A stretch of 64,000 bases of DNA from Cycloclasticus sp. symbiont of Poecilosclerida sp. N (GTDB lineage: Bacteria > Pseudomonadota > Gammaproteobacteria > Methylococcales > Cycloclasticaceae): the NCBI GenBank assembly GCA_002101205.1, contig LWTM01000073.1, positions 35,814 through 99,813 on the forward strand. Reading direction: 5' to 3'. The position numbers and the translations under genes were made by a program. This document shows positions 51,836 through 61,498 of the stretch, piece after piece. The stretch's first letter is position 1. Each line of letters begins with the position of its first letter. A model generated the notes under the pieces. It was given only the letters and a program-made list of their open reading frames with translations. It did not search any database and was not told the DNA's origin.

Positions 51836-52936
51836 CTAAGCGGGGTAAACAACCCCGAGTATGACGGCCTTTTTAGCGCCGGTGACGGAGGGAATATTGC
51901 TGTGCTTGCCTTCCATTGTCTGTTTAGCTAACCAAGCAAACGCGATTGCTTCGAGCCAGTCTGGACTAACACCATACGACTTAGTTGTTGAAACGGGGCC
52001 ATCCATTAATTCGTTTAACCGGCTGAGTAGATTAAGATTGTTTGCACCGCCGCCGCAGATTAAAACCTTATCAACAGAGGGCAATTGTTGAACGCTGCGG
52101 CGGATACAAATCGCTGTTAGTTCGCATAAAGAGGAGAGAGTGTCCAGTTTATTGGCAGGGTGTTTGTCTAAGTGTGCATGGAGCCAAGAAAGATTGAAAT
52201 ACTCAGGCCCTGTGCTTTTTGGGTAGGGTTTCGAAAAATATTCGTCGCTTAGTAGGCTGGCGAGCAAAGCGGTATTAACGCAGCCAGTTTTTGATAATTC
52301 GCCTGCTTTATCGTACGGGACATCAAAGTGTAGCTGGCACCATTGATCCATTAAAGTGTTTCCCGGTCCGCAATCAAAACCGATAATCCGGTCCTTTTGT
52401 TGTTTAGCTAAAAAGGTCACATTAGAAATCCCACCAACATTGACGACGGCTAAGCTCTCCATGGCGTTTTGAAAAACAGCTTGGTGGAAAGCGGAAACTA
52501 GAGGCGCCCCTTGCCCGCCTGCAGCCACATCACGTCGCCTAAAGTCAGCTACAACTGCAATGCCCGTGTGTTCGGCTATACGGTTAGCGTCACCTATTTG
52601 TAGCGTATAAGGGGGATTACTGTTTGGGCTGTGTTGAACCGTTTGGCCATGAGAGCCGATAGCGATGATATCAGTAGGGCGTAACTTGGCTTCATGCAAT
52701 GAATTTTGAATACATTGGGCATAGAAAAGCCCCAATTTAGCATCGAGTTGTCCTAAATCCTCAAAGTTAATGCTTGACTGGCGGCACGCGTTCTTTATAG
52801 AAGTCAGTAATTCATCACAATAGGCCTCGAAGTACGTTGAAATAACGACAGGCTTGTCGTTGTTGAAATTGACAATAACAACATCGACGCCATCTAAGCT
52901 TGTGCCCGACATAAGACCTATGTGAAATTTCGCCAC
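51836..52936 (-). CDS. anmK: Anhydro-N-acetylmuramic acid kinase AnmK
   Basis: 366-residue sugar kinase that recycles 1,6-anhydroMurNAc from wall turnover to MurNAc-6-phosphate. IGLMSGTSLDGVDVVIVNF at the N-terminus, IGSHGQTVQHSP, LVVDFRRRDVAAGGQGAP-type motif (VADFRRRDVAAGGQGAPLV), and GFDCGPGNTLMDQWC. Full length. Transcribed after the M23 peptidase gene with a five-base gap. Confidence 0.95.
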   Translation of the reverse strand: MAKFHIGLMSGTSLDGVDVVIVNFNNDKPVVISTYFEAYCDELLTSIKNACRQSSINFEDLGQLDAKLGLFYAQCIQNSLHEAKLRPTDIIAIGSHGQTVQHSPNSNPPYTLQIGDANRIAEHTGIAVVADFRRRDVAAGGQGAPLVSAFHQAVFQNAMESLAVVNVGGISNVTFLAKQQKDRIIGFDCGPGNTLMDQWCQLHFDVPYDKAGELSKTGCVNTALLASLLSDEYFSKPYPKSTGPEYFNLSWLHAHLDKHPANKLDTLSSLCELTAICIRRSVQQLPSVDKVLICGGGANNLNLLSRLNELMDGPVSTTKSYGVSPDWLEAIAFAWLAKQTMEGKHSNIPSVTGAKKAVILGVVYPA

Positions 52937-52941
52937 CTTAA

Positions 52942-54339
52942 TTACTGAGAGCTCGTTGGTTCTTTTGCAAGTTCAAGCTGTGCAAGCAGAGGTAATGCTT
53001 GTTGCTTGAATTGGGCTAATAAGTTTTTAGTCACAGGTTTTGCGGCAGGAAATTTGGCCGTTAAAGGGTTTTTGTGCACGCCATTAATTCGAAGTTCGTA
53101 ATGCAAATGGGGGCCAGTAGCCAGCCCAGATCGGCCAACATAGCCAATAACTTGACCCTGTTTGATTCGCTTGCCTTTTTTATAGCGTCCGTACTTAGAC
53201 ATATGCGCGTATAAGGTGCTGTACTTTTGCCCGTGTTGAATAATGATAGTTCGTCCATAACCACCCTTTAGACCACGAAATATTACTTTTCCGTCACCGG
53301 TGCTTTTGATAGGTGTGCCAGTAGCGGCCGCGTAATCGACCCCTTCGTGCGCGCGGATTCTACTTAGTACGGGGTGTTTGCGGCGCAAACTAAAACGAGA
53401 ACTGATGCGGGCAAAATCGATGGGGTTACGAAGAAAGGCCTTGCGCGTGCTCTTGCCATCAGGTGAAAAATATTCGGCATGACCATCTTCGCTAACGAAT
53501 CGTACGGCCTGATATTTGTTGTTACGATTTATAAATTCGGCCGTAAGAATATTGCCATTCTCAATTTGTTTGCCATCAATGTGTCTAGTTTCGTATAAAA
53601 TCGTAAAAGAGTCGCCTTGCCTTAAGCCTTGAGAAAAGTCGATGTCCCACGCAAAAATATTGGCTAGCTCCATAATTGTTTTATCAGGAAGGCCGACTTG
53701 CTTGGCGTCGTAAAACAAAGAATCATTAATCTTTGCAGAGGCGGTTGAGTGAGTTATTTCGACAGGCTTCTCAGAGATAGAGGAAACAAAGCCGAACTCA
53801 GTCGAGGTGATATTGAGTGTTTTGACGCGATCAATATCGTATGCAATAGAGGTGCAGTTGCCGTTATTATTTTGCATAAAACGTAAAGCCTGCCCAGGCT
53901 TTATGTTTTTTAGCTGTTCGGCCTCAGCGCCTGCTTGCATAATATTGTGTAAAGCTGTGGGCGAGTATTTTAGTTTACTGAAAATTTTTGCCAGGCTATC
54001 ACCGGACTTTACTGTGTATTTACGTTGAGTGTCTTTACTAATAAAAGCAGGCCGAGCACTGGTGGTAACGCTTTTTTGAATGTTCACGTTGGGCGTTGAT
54101 GTATTAGATTCTTCGCCTGATGCATCGGGCAAAGGAATAGTAATGAGATGAGGCCTGCGGTCATCATTGCCGGCCGGTGTGGTTTGAACGGAAGATGTTG
54201 TGTCCTTGAAATAGAAAACAGCTATCAGAAGTACAAATATTCCAATTAACATGGCAGGCACGCGCGTTTTTTTGCCCTTTGTTGAGGCGTTATTCATCGG
54301 GGTTTTATAATCGCGAGGTATTAAACTGGGTTTTATCAT
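52942..54339 (-). CDS. M23 murein endopeptidase with LysM-type/OapA region
   Basis: About 465 residues: short cytoplasmic part, one membrane anchor (MLIGIFVLLIAVFYF), a LysM/OapA-like segment (YTVKSGDSLAKIFSKLKYSP) and a C-terminal zinc endopeptidase with RAHEGVDYAAATGTPIKSTG and ATGPHLHYELRING (HxxxD and HxH ligands). It cuts D-Ala-meso-DAP cross-links during wall growth, as MepM does. I prefer ATG 54339 (MIKPSLIPRDY) over 54366. Confidence 0.92.
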   Translation of the reverse strand: MIKPSLIPRDYKTPMNNASTKGKKTRVPAMLIGIFVLLIAVFYFKDTTSSVQTTPAGNDDRRPHLITIPLPDASGEESNTSTPNVNIQKSVTTSARPAFISKDTQRKYTVKSGDSLAKIFSKLKYSPTALHNIMQAGAEAEQLKNIKPGQALRFMQNNNGNCTSIAYDIDRVKTLNITSTEFGFVSSISEKPVEITHSTASAKINDSLFYDAKQVGLPDKTIMELANIFAWDIDFSQGLRQGDSFTILYETRHIDGKQIENGNILTAEFINRNNKYQAVRFVSEDGHAEYFSPDGKSTRKAFLRNPIDFARISSRFSLRRKHPVLSRIRAHEGVDYAAATGTPIKSTGDGKVIFRGLKGGYGRTIIIQHGQKYSTLYAHMSKYGRYKKGKRIKQGQVIGYVGRSGLATGPHLHYELRINGVHKNPLTAKFPAAKPVTKNLLAQFKQQALPLLAQLELAKEPTSSQ

Positions 54340-54574
54340 GCGTGCCGTAAAACTAAAAAAAACCATATAAAGCTTAGGTTTAGGTATTGTATAGGAAGTG
54401 AAGTTAAAAGTATAAGGTTGAAATGGTTGAGGTGGGCGTTAATGACTACCATTGCACAAGTGGCAAAGAACATTGCCAGTGGACAAAGTCTGGTTTGCAA
54501 TGAGTATGGGTTGATTTTTATTTGAGATGCAGTATCTTTCGCGGCTTAATCTGTAATTTAAAAGGACCATCCTT

Positions 54575-55777
54575 GTGACGGACTCTGTAGCAAGACAACT
54601 AGAACGATTAAAGCGCGGCGCCGACGAAGTGTTGGTAGAGGTGGATTTTGAAAAGAAAATCGCATCAGGTAAGACGCTGCGAATAAAAGCGGGTTTTGAC
54701 CCAACAGCCCCAGACCTTCATCTAGGGCATACTGTGATTATTAATAAGTTGAAACAATTTCAAGATGAAGGGCATCATATTTTGTTTTTGATTGGTGACT
54801 TTACCGGCATGATCGGAGATCCCACGGGCAAATCAGCAACGCGACCGCCTTTGACAAAAGAAGATGTTGCGAAGAATGCAGAATCTTATGCCGAGCAAGT
54901 TTTTAAAATCCTAGACCCAGAGAAAACAAAGGTTGTTTTTAACTCAACGTGGATGTCTGAATTTAATGCGGCAGATTTAATTCAGTTGGCAGGCAAGCAT
55001 ACGGTCGCGCGCATGTTGGAAAGAGATGATTTTAATAAACGTTATACAGGTGGTAAGGCGATTGCGATACACGAGTTTTTATACCCATTAATACAAGGTT
55101 ATGACTCGGTTGCCCTGAAAGCAGATGTAGAGTTAGGTGGGACAGACCAGAAATTCAACTTGCTGGTCGGTCGACAATTGCAAGAGGTTTATGGACAGCC
55201 GCCACAAGTAGTGATGACGATGCCCCTCTTGGAAGGGCTAGACGGTGTTCAGAAGATGTCGAAGTCGTTGAATAACTATATATGTGTTAGTGATGAACCT
55301 AATGATATGTTCGGTAAAATTATGTCGTTGTCAGATAAGTTGATGTGGCGCTATTTCGAGCTTCTTAGCTTTAGAGAAATGAGTGAAATAGACGCCTGGA
55401 AAAAAGCATGTGAAGACGGCGCTGAAAATCCTAGGAACGTTAAAGTAAAGCTAGCATTAGAAATAGTTGAGCGCTTTCATGATGAGGCGGCAGCAGAAAA
55501 ATCGCGCGCGGCTTTTGAGTCTAGATTTAAGCACGGCCAGGTTCCTGATAATATAAGAAGCATTTCTATAGAGTGTGGTAAAAGCTTGCTGGTGGCCAAC
55601 GCACTAAAAGAGGCGGGCTTAACCGTGAGTACGTCGGAGTCATATAGAATGATGAAGCAAGGTGCGGTTAAAGTGAACGGGCAAAGAACAGACGATAAAC
55701 GCGCTGTGCTGGAGCTTGGTACTGAGTCTTTAATACAGGTTGGTAAAAGAAAATTTTCAAAAATAACAATCACTTAG
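54575..55777 (+). CDS. tyrS: Tyrosyl-tRNA synthetase TyrS
   Basis: 400-residue class I synthetase. Signature [11 protein letters not shown] (HIGH-type) near residue 49, [12 protein letters not shown] (KMSKS) near 228 and a C-terminal S4 RNA-binding domain ([20 protein letters not shown]). GTG start at 54575 after AAAAGGACC. It faces away from the M23 gene, as in Pseudomonas-like genomes. In many gammaproteobacteria an rRNA operon follows; here IS debris and a giant surface gene follow. Confidence 0.95.
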   Translation: MTDSVARQLERLKRGADEVLVEVDFEKKIASGKTLRIKAGFDPTAPDLHLGHTVIINKLKQFQDEGHHILFLIGDFTGMIGDPTGKSATRPPLTKEDVAKNAESYAEQVFKILDPEKTKVVFNSTWMSEFNAADLIQLAGKHTVARMLERDDFNKRYTGGKAIAIHEFLYPLIQGYDSVALKADVELGGTDQKFNLLVGRQLQEVYGQPPQVVMTMPLLEGLDGVQKMSKSLNNYICVSDEPNDMFGKIMSLSDKLMWRYFELLSFREMSEIDAWKKACEDGAENPRNVKVKLALEIVERFHDEAAAEKSRAAFESRFKHGQVPDNIRSISIECGKSLLVANALKEAGLTVSTSESYRMMKQGAVKVNGQRTDDKRAVLELGTESLIQVGKRKFSKITIT

Positions 55778-55819
55778 CAATTATTGTTTTAAATAGGTTA
55801 AATAACGATGTTAGGAGTA

Positions 55820-55910
55820 GAGACCTCAGCACGTGCACTGGTGGTGCTAGTGCTGACAGTGCTAGCGCTGACAGCGTAACTCATTAAATCGGCAATGAAT
55901 TTTGTTAAAA
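55820..55910 (+). repeat. Solo end of the IS5-like element found at 15525-16074
   Basis: GAGACCTCAGCACGTGCACT, two 15-bp units (TGCTAGTGCTGACAG, TGCTAGCGCTGACAG at 55845-55874) and GGCAATGAATTTTGTT match the reverse complement of about 15925-16074. No transposase sequence accompanies it. Confidence 0.65.
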
Positions 55911-56125
55911 CACGACAGACAAAAATCATTCTCAACACAGCTAGCCCCAACGTTTCATTTTAAGTAAGTAGCATAAATAGGGAATAGACTACGATTAAAC
56001 ATTTCCATTTTCCTATTATTAATGCTACAGTGCTTAAATCTATATTTATAGAACTTATGAGTCGGCATAGGATGATGACAGCAAGAACAAGCCACGAGCG
56101 ATGGATAAAAAAGCGATGCAATACC

Positions 56126-59100
56126 ATGAGTCGTTTACTGTTAGGCGGTTTGCTATGCGTGCTGTTTACGCAACAAGGGAGCGCACAGGCAAACTCGCAT
56201 CCCCTTCCGGGTCAGGTAACCGGCTTGCAGGCACAATCAAGCCAGCAGTTCCAGAGGTTGAGATGGTCGGTACCAACTGGCGCCGGGATCACCGGCTACG
56301 ATATTCAGCGACGACTTCACGCAGATGCCGCCTTCGGTGAGTCGTTTCTAGCAACCGCCGTAACGACCAACAGTCACCTCTATTTCGAATTAAGAGCCGC
56401 CATATTCTCCTACCGAGTACGGGCGCGCAATGCCGATGGGGCAGGCGCGTGGTCAGACGCAGTCACTGCTAGACCGAATGGATTTGCAGTACCACAAGGG
56501 CCACAAGGGCCACAAGCACCACAAGTAGAACCAACTGCGGTACAAAATCTCATAGCGGTGCGGTCCGGTACCGGAGTGATACTAGGCTGGTCTGAACCAG
56601 AGACTAAGGGCTTTGAATTTATCGGCTACGACGTATCGCGACGCTCGGGCGGCGATGCACGTTTTAGAAAGCTAACCAGAGGGGGCCCCATAGAAGACTT
56701 GACCTATACCGATGGCGCGGCGGTAGCACTGAGCGCCGACACCTATCGGGTAGTGGCACACAACATAAACGGTAGTTCGGAAGAAGTCACGGTTACGATT
56801 GTCGCCCAAAACCCTGGTATACCGGTTGCTAATGCTAGAGCCAGTGTGCTTGATAAAGGTGAGAACTTGATTGAGCAAGGTGCCACCGTGACTTTGGACG
56901 GCAGTTTCAGCGCAGATGCGGATGCTAACGATGTATTGAGTTATGAGTGGGAACAGACAGAGGGCGAGCCGGTGTCCTTGAGCGACCCTGAGGTCGTAAA
57001 CCCGACCTTCCGTGCAGGTACCTCGGGCCAAGTTGAGTTCCGCTTGACGGTAACGGATTTAGGAGAGAACACCGGCGCGACTACTATCACCTTGACGGTG
57101 GACACCTCGCCTCAGTTACAAGAACTACAATCGCCACAAAATTATTCTTTCAATGAGGAGATTGAGCGACTGACTTTGCCAGCGGCCCAAGGCGGCAATG
57201 CGCCTTTGAGGTATAGCCTAGGCGGCTTGCCTGTAGGATTGGATTTTGATGAGGGTACGCGCACAGTATTCGGGACACCCACTGAAGCCCGGGAGTCTGA
57301 TGCCACCTACTTTGTCAGCTACACAGTGCTTGACAACGATGATGATGTTGCCGTGCGCACTTTCACCATCAAGATACCGGCTGCTAATCCGATTGCTAAT
57401 GCTGGGCAGAATCGAACCGTGAATGAAGGTGCCATCGTGACCTTGAACGGTATCGGCAGTACCGACCCCGAAGGTCAACCCCTAACCTATCGTTGGACGC
57501 AGGTGGTTAACGGTGCACCGCTGGTAACCTTGAGGAGTACAGTCAATTCCGCCGAGCCCGCCAAATCCGCCAATCCAACTTTCACTGCACCTGAGCTGTC
57601 AACTTCAAATCCAATTAACAAATTGGTGTTCAATTTAGAAGTCACCGATTCAGCCGGCGCAAAATCAGTCGCAGTCGACGCCAATAGCGCCTTTGATAGC
57701 GTCGTAACCATCACCGTAAACTCTGTCAACAATGCCCCAACCGCCAGGGCGGGCGTGGATCAGCCCGATATGCTTGTGGGTCAGCTCGAGGTGCTTGAGG
57801 GTGCCACCGTGACTTTAGACGGCACAGATAGCAGCGACCCTGAAAACGAAGACTTAACCTATTTTTGGACGCAGGTTACTAACGGTGCACCGCGGGTAAC
57901 CTTGAATAGAATGAATCCCGCCAAACCCACCTTCACCCTCACTACTCAGTTGGTGTCGAATGCCGAACTGGTGTTCAGTTTAACCGTTTTTGACGGCGTA
58001 CGATACTCCTCCTCCGCCGATAGAGTGACCATCGCTGTAACGGCTGGCGCCAACGATGCCCCAACCGCCGATGCTGGGCGAGATCAGACCGATGTGCTTG
58101 AGGGTGCCACCGTGACTTTAGACGGCACAGGTAGCAGCGACCCTGAAAACGAAGACTTAACCTATGTTTGGACGCAGCAAGGTGGGGTGTCGGTAGCCTT
58201 GAGTGATAGTAAGGCGGCCAAACCCACCTTCAGTGCACCCACTCAGTTGGTGAGCAATGCCGTGCTGGAGTTCAGTCTGACCGTCACCGATAAGCGCGGC
58301 CTTGAGTCAACCGCCAATGCGGTAACCATCACTGTAGCCGCTGGCGTCAACGATGCCCCAACCGCCAATGCGGGCGTGGATCAATCCGTAACTGATGTTT
58401 TCCCTGTGGTCTTAAACGGCAGTGCCAGCAGCGACCCCGAAGACCAAGACTTGAGATATTTTTGGACGCAGGTTAATAACGGTGCGCCGCGGGTAAACTT
58501 GCCAATCGATCCCCCCGATCCCGCTCGTCCCACCTTCACCACTCATTTGGTGTCGAATGCCGAACTGGTGTTCAGTTTAACCGTTTTTGACGGCGTACGA
58601 TACTCCGCCGCCGATAGAGTGACCATCGCTGTAACGGCTGGCGCCAACGATCGACCGCTCGCCGATGCCGGGCCAAATCAACCTGAGGGTGCCGCCACGA
58701 TTACTGAGGGTGACACCGTGACTTTAAACGGATTAGCTAGCAGCGACCCTGAAAATGAGGCTTTAACCTATGCTTGGACGCAGCAAGGTGGTGAGCCGAC
58801 TGTAACCTTGAGTGATAGTAAGGCGGCCAAACCCACCTTCATTGCACCTGATCTGATTTCGAGTGGTAATGTGTACTTCAGCTTGATGGTGACCGATGCC
58901 CGCGGTCTGATGTCAATCAGAGCCAGCAATGTGGTCATCACGGTCACCGCCGATAACGATCCCCCAATCGCCAATGCAGGGCCGGATCAGAGGGTGTCTG
59001 GCGGCACTGTGGTAACCCTAGACGGTAGCGAAAGCAGCGACCCCGAAAAACGCAGCATTGTCCATGCTTGGAGCCTGATTGAACCGGACCCGCAAACGGG

Positions 59101-61498
59101 ACTAGGGTTGGAAATCAGCACAGCCTTGAGAAAAAATTTCGCCAAACCCACCTTTACGGCACCTGTGTTAGCGGGTGATGCAACGACACCGGTGACACTG
59201 GTGTTCAGCTTGGTCGTCACCGAGAGGATAGGAACCAATACGCTCTCCTCAGAGGCTGATCAGGTAAGCATCATAGTGGGAGCCCCGAGCAGTGCTCCGC
59301 CGATTGCCTATGCGGGCAGGGATCGAACAGAGGGTGACGGCACTGTGGTAACCCTAGACGGTAGTGGCAGCCGCGACCCCGAAGGGCAAGCCAACCTTAC
59401 CTATAAATGGACGCAAGTGAATACACCGAAGTTGACCTTAAGACGTGCCAAAAGTGTCAATCCAAACTTCACTGCACCTGAGCTGTCGGCGGATATTAGG
59501 CTGGTATTTAGGTTAATAGTCAATGATGGCGTAAGGGACTCCGTTGCCGATGAGGTGACCATCACTGTCCGCGCCGAGAACGATCGACCGATTGCCGATG
59601 CGGGCGAGGACCGAAGCGTAGGTGACGGCCAGCTTGTGACCTTGGACGGTAGCGGCAGCAGCGACCCCGAGAGGCTGCCCCTCACGGCCTATGTTTGGAG
59701 GCAGATTCGTGGGCAGGATGTACTACGCTTTAGTAATAACGATAATGCCAATCCAACTGTAACCTTCACTGCGCCTGAGGTGTCGTCGAATACCGAGCTG
59801 CAGTTCAGGTTATACGTCAGAGACGACAAACAGACATCCCTCTCCGATGTGGTGACCATCATCGTCACCCCCCAGAACGATCGACCGCTCGCCGATGCCG
59901 GGCGAGATCAGCCTGCGGCGGATGCCGCTCCGATTACTGAGGGTGCCACCGTGACTTTAAACGGATTAGCTAGCAGCGACCCTGAAAACAAAGACTTAAC
60001 CTATCATTGGACGCAGGTTGAGAACGGCGCACCGCGGATAACCTTGAATAGAATGAATCCCGCCGAACCCACCTTCGTGGCACCTGAGGTCAACCCCACC
60101 AATACCGTGCTGGAGTTCAGCTTGACGGTCGAGGACGATACGCAGGATTCAGCCATGCCAGATACTGTGACCATCACTGTAACTCCTGGGCCTAACGATC
60201 GACCGCTCGCCGATGCCGGGCCAGATCAGCCTGCGGCGGATGCCGCTCCGATTACTGAGGGTGCCATGGTGACTCTAGATGGTAGCGGCAGCAGCGACCC
60301 CGAAGAAGAACGCCTAAGCTATCGTTGGACGCAGGATGAGAACGGCGCACCGCGGGTGGACCTAAAAAGAGGTGCCACCGTTGATCCAAACTTCACGGTA
60401 CCTGATCTGTTGCCTGGTGTTAAGCTGGCATTCAGCTTAGTAGTCACTGATGCCCGCGGGTTGCCATCAACCAATAACCCTACCGTGACCATCACCGTCG
60501 CCGCCGAGAACGGTGCCCCAACCGCCCATGCAGGGTCAGAGCAGCCCAATGTGGCTGAGGGTACCCACGTATTCTTAAATGGTCGCCTCAGCAGCGACCC
60601 CGAAGGCCAAGGCTTAGGCTATACCTGGACGCAGATCGAACCGGCAGAGGGACTACCAGGGTCGGGAATCAATTTGGGTGATGTCGCCAGCCCAAGCTTC
60701 ACCGTCCCTGATTTGCTGACGAACACTAATCTGGTGTTCAGCTTGGTGGTCAATGATGGCGAACATGACTCCTCCAACGTTGCTAGAGTCGTCATCGCCG
60801 TCACCGCCGATAACGACGCTCCAACCGCCCATGCAGGGCCAGATCAGCCTGCTGCGGGTGCCGCCACGATTGCTGAGGGTGCCATGGTGACTCTAGATGG
60901 TAGCCGCAGCAGCGACCCCGAAGGCGAAGATTTAGTAACCTATGTTTGGACGCAGATTGCACCGGAAATGGGACTTGAAGGGTCGGGAATCATGTTGGAT
61001 GATGTCGTCGACCCAAGCTTCACCGCCCCTGATTTGACGATGGATACTCAACTGATATTCAGCCTGACTGTCACCGATAGGAGCGATGGTATGTCATCAA
61101 CCGGTGCTGTTGACTGCATGACTGACACTGACGCCTGCGTGATCATCGCCGTTACCGCCAACCAACGCCCAACCGCCGAGGCCGGCGGCGATCTAGCAGT
61201 GGATGACGGTAACATGGTCACTTTGCGTGGGGCTGCTAGCAACTCCGTAGGCCCAGTAACCTATCGTTGGACGCAGACTGGTGGGCAGAGTGTAGCCTTT
61301 GATCGCAATGCCGCTCGTCCCACCTTCACCGCCCCTGAGGTGTTGGCGAATCGCGAGCTGGTGTTCAGCTTGATTGTTTCCGATTCCCGCGGCGCTTCAC
61401 TAAGTGATACCGTGACCATCACGGTGACCGCGATGAACGATGCCCCAACCGCCGATGCTGGGCCAGATCAGCCCGAGCCAGATCAGCCGATGTTGTGA
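56126..61498 (+). CDS. Giant surface protein: fibronectin III and Ig-like (PKD/K319-type) repeats, 5' part before a frameshift
   Basis: Secreted protein; I start at ATG 56126 (MSRLLLGGLLCVLFTQQGSA), an obvious signal peptide, though the frame opens at 56030. Two fibronectin-III-like domains follow, separated by a collagen-like PQGPQGPQAPQ. After that come fourteen repeats of about 90-120 residues with consensus A-x-AG-x-x-Q ... VTLDG-x-x-SSDPE-x-x-LTY-x-WTQ ... FTAPE ... LVFSLTV, an Ig/PKD-like fold, and a cadherin-like stretch near residue 370. In the fifteenth repeat the frame stops (TGA 61496). Near-identical repeat DNA favours recombination. Base composition is visibly richer in G+C than neighbouring genes. 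Confidence 0.75.
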   Translation: MSRLLLGGLLCVLFTQQGSAQANSHPLPGQVTGLQAQSSQQFQRLRWSVPTGAGITGYDIQRRLHADAAFGESFLATAVTTNSHLYFELRAAIFSYRVRARNADGAGAWSDAVTARPNGFAVPQGPQGPQAPQVEPTAVQNLIAVRSGTGVILGWSEPETKGFEFIGYDVSRRSGGDARFRKLTRGGPIEDLTYTDGAAVALSADTYRVVAHNINGSSEEVTVTIVAQNPGIPVANARASVLDKGENLIEQGATVTLDGSFSADADANDVLSYEWEQTEGEPVSLSDPEVVNPTFRAGTSGQVEFRLTVTDLGENTGATTITLTVDTSPQLQELQSPQNYSFNEEIERLTLPAAQGGNAPLRYSLGGLPVGLDFDEGTRTVFGTPTEARESDATYFVSYTVLDNDDDVAVRTFTIKIPAANPIANAGQNRTVNEGAIVTLNGIGSTDPEGQPLTYRWTQVVNGAPLVTLRSTVNSAEPAKSANPTFTAPELSTSNPINKLVFNLEVTDSAGAKSVAVDANSAFDSVVTITVNSVNNAPTARAGVDQPDMLVGQLEVLEGATVTLDGTDSSDPENEDLTYFWTQVTNGAPRVTLNRMNPAKPTFTLTTQLVSNAELVFSLTVFDGVRYSSSADRVTIAVTAGANDAPTADAGRDQTDVLEGATVTLDGTGSSDPENEDLTYVWTQQGGVSVALSDSKAAKPTFSAPTQLVSNAVLEFSLTVTDKRGLESTANAVTITVAAGVNDAPTANAGVDQSVTDVFPVVLNGSASSDPEDQDLRYFWTQVNNGAPRVNLPIDPPDPARPTFTTHLVSNAELVFSLTVFDGVRYSAADRVTIAVTAGANDRPLADAGPNQPEGAATITEGDTVTLNGLASSDPENEALTYAWTQQGGEPTVTLSDSKAAKPTFIAPDLISSGNVYFSLMVTDARGLMSIRASNVVITVTADNDPPIANAGPDQRVSGGTVVTLDGSESSDPEKRSIVHAWSLIEPDPQTGLGLEISTALRKNFAKPTFTAPVLAGDATTPVTLVFSLVVTERIGTNTLSSEADQVSIIVGAPSSAPPIAYAGRDRTEGDGTVVTLDGSGSRDPEGQANLTYKWTQVNTPKLTLRRAKSVNPNFTAPELSADIRLVFRLIVNDGVRDSVADEVTITVRAENDRPIADAGEDRSVGDGQLVTLDGSGSSDPERLPLTAYVWRQIRGQDVLRFSNNDNANPTVTFTAPEVSSNTELQFRLYVRDDKQTSLSDVVTIIVTPQNDRPLADAGRDQPAADAAPITEGATVTLNGLASSDPENKDLTYHWTQVENGAPRITLNRMNPAEPTFVAPEVNPTNTVLEFSLTVEDDTQDSAMPDTVTITVTPGPNDRPLADAGPDQPAADAAPITEGAMVTLDGSGSSDPEEERLSYRWTQDENGAPRVDLKRGATVDPNFTVPDLLPGVKLAFSLVVTDARGLPSTNNPTVTITVAAENGAPTAHAGSEQPNVAEGTHVFLNGRLSSDPEGQGLGYTWTQIEPAEGLPGSGINLGDVASPSFTVPDLLTNTNLVFSLVVNDGEHDSSNVARVVIAVTADNDAPTAHAGPDQPAAGAATIAEGAMVTLDGSRSSDPEGEDLVTYVWTQIAPEMGLEGSGIMLDDVVDPSFTAPDLTMDTQLIFSLTVTDRSDGMSSTGAVDCMTDTDACVIIAVTANQRPTAEAGGDLAVDDGNMVTLRGAASNSVGPVTYRWTQTGGQSVAFDRNAARPTFTAPEVLANRELVFSLIVSDSRGASLSDTVTITVTAMNDAPTADAGPDQPEPDQPML

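Noticed and set aside
55778..56125. rRNA operon or tRNA after tyrS, as in related genomes
   Set aside because: No rRNA or tRNA-like sequence is present; only IS-derived repeat and AT-rich spacer.
56030..56125. N-terminal extension of the surface protein from the upstream ATG
   Set aside because: The 32 extra residues are basic and precede a perfectly good signal peptide at 56126, so they are probably untranslated leader.
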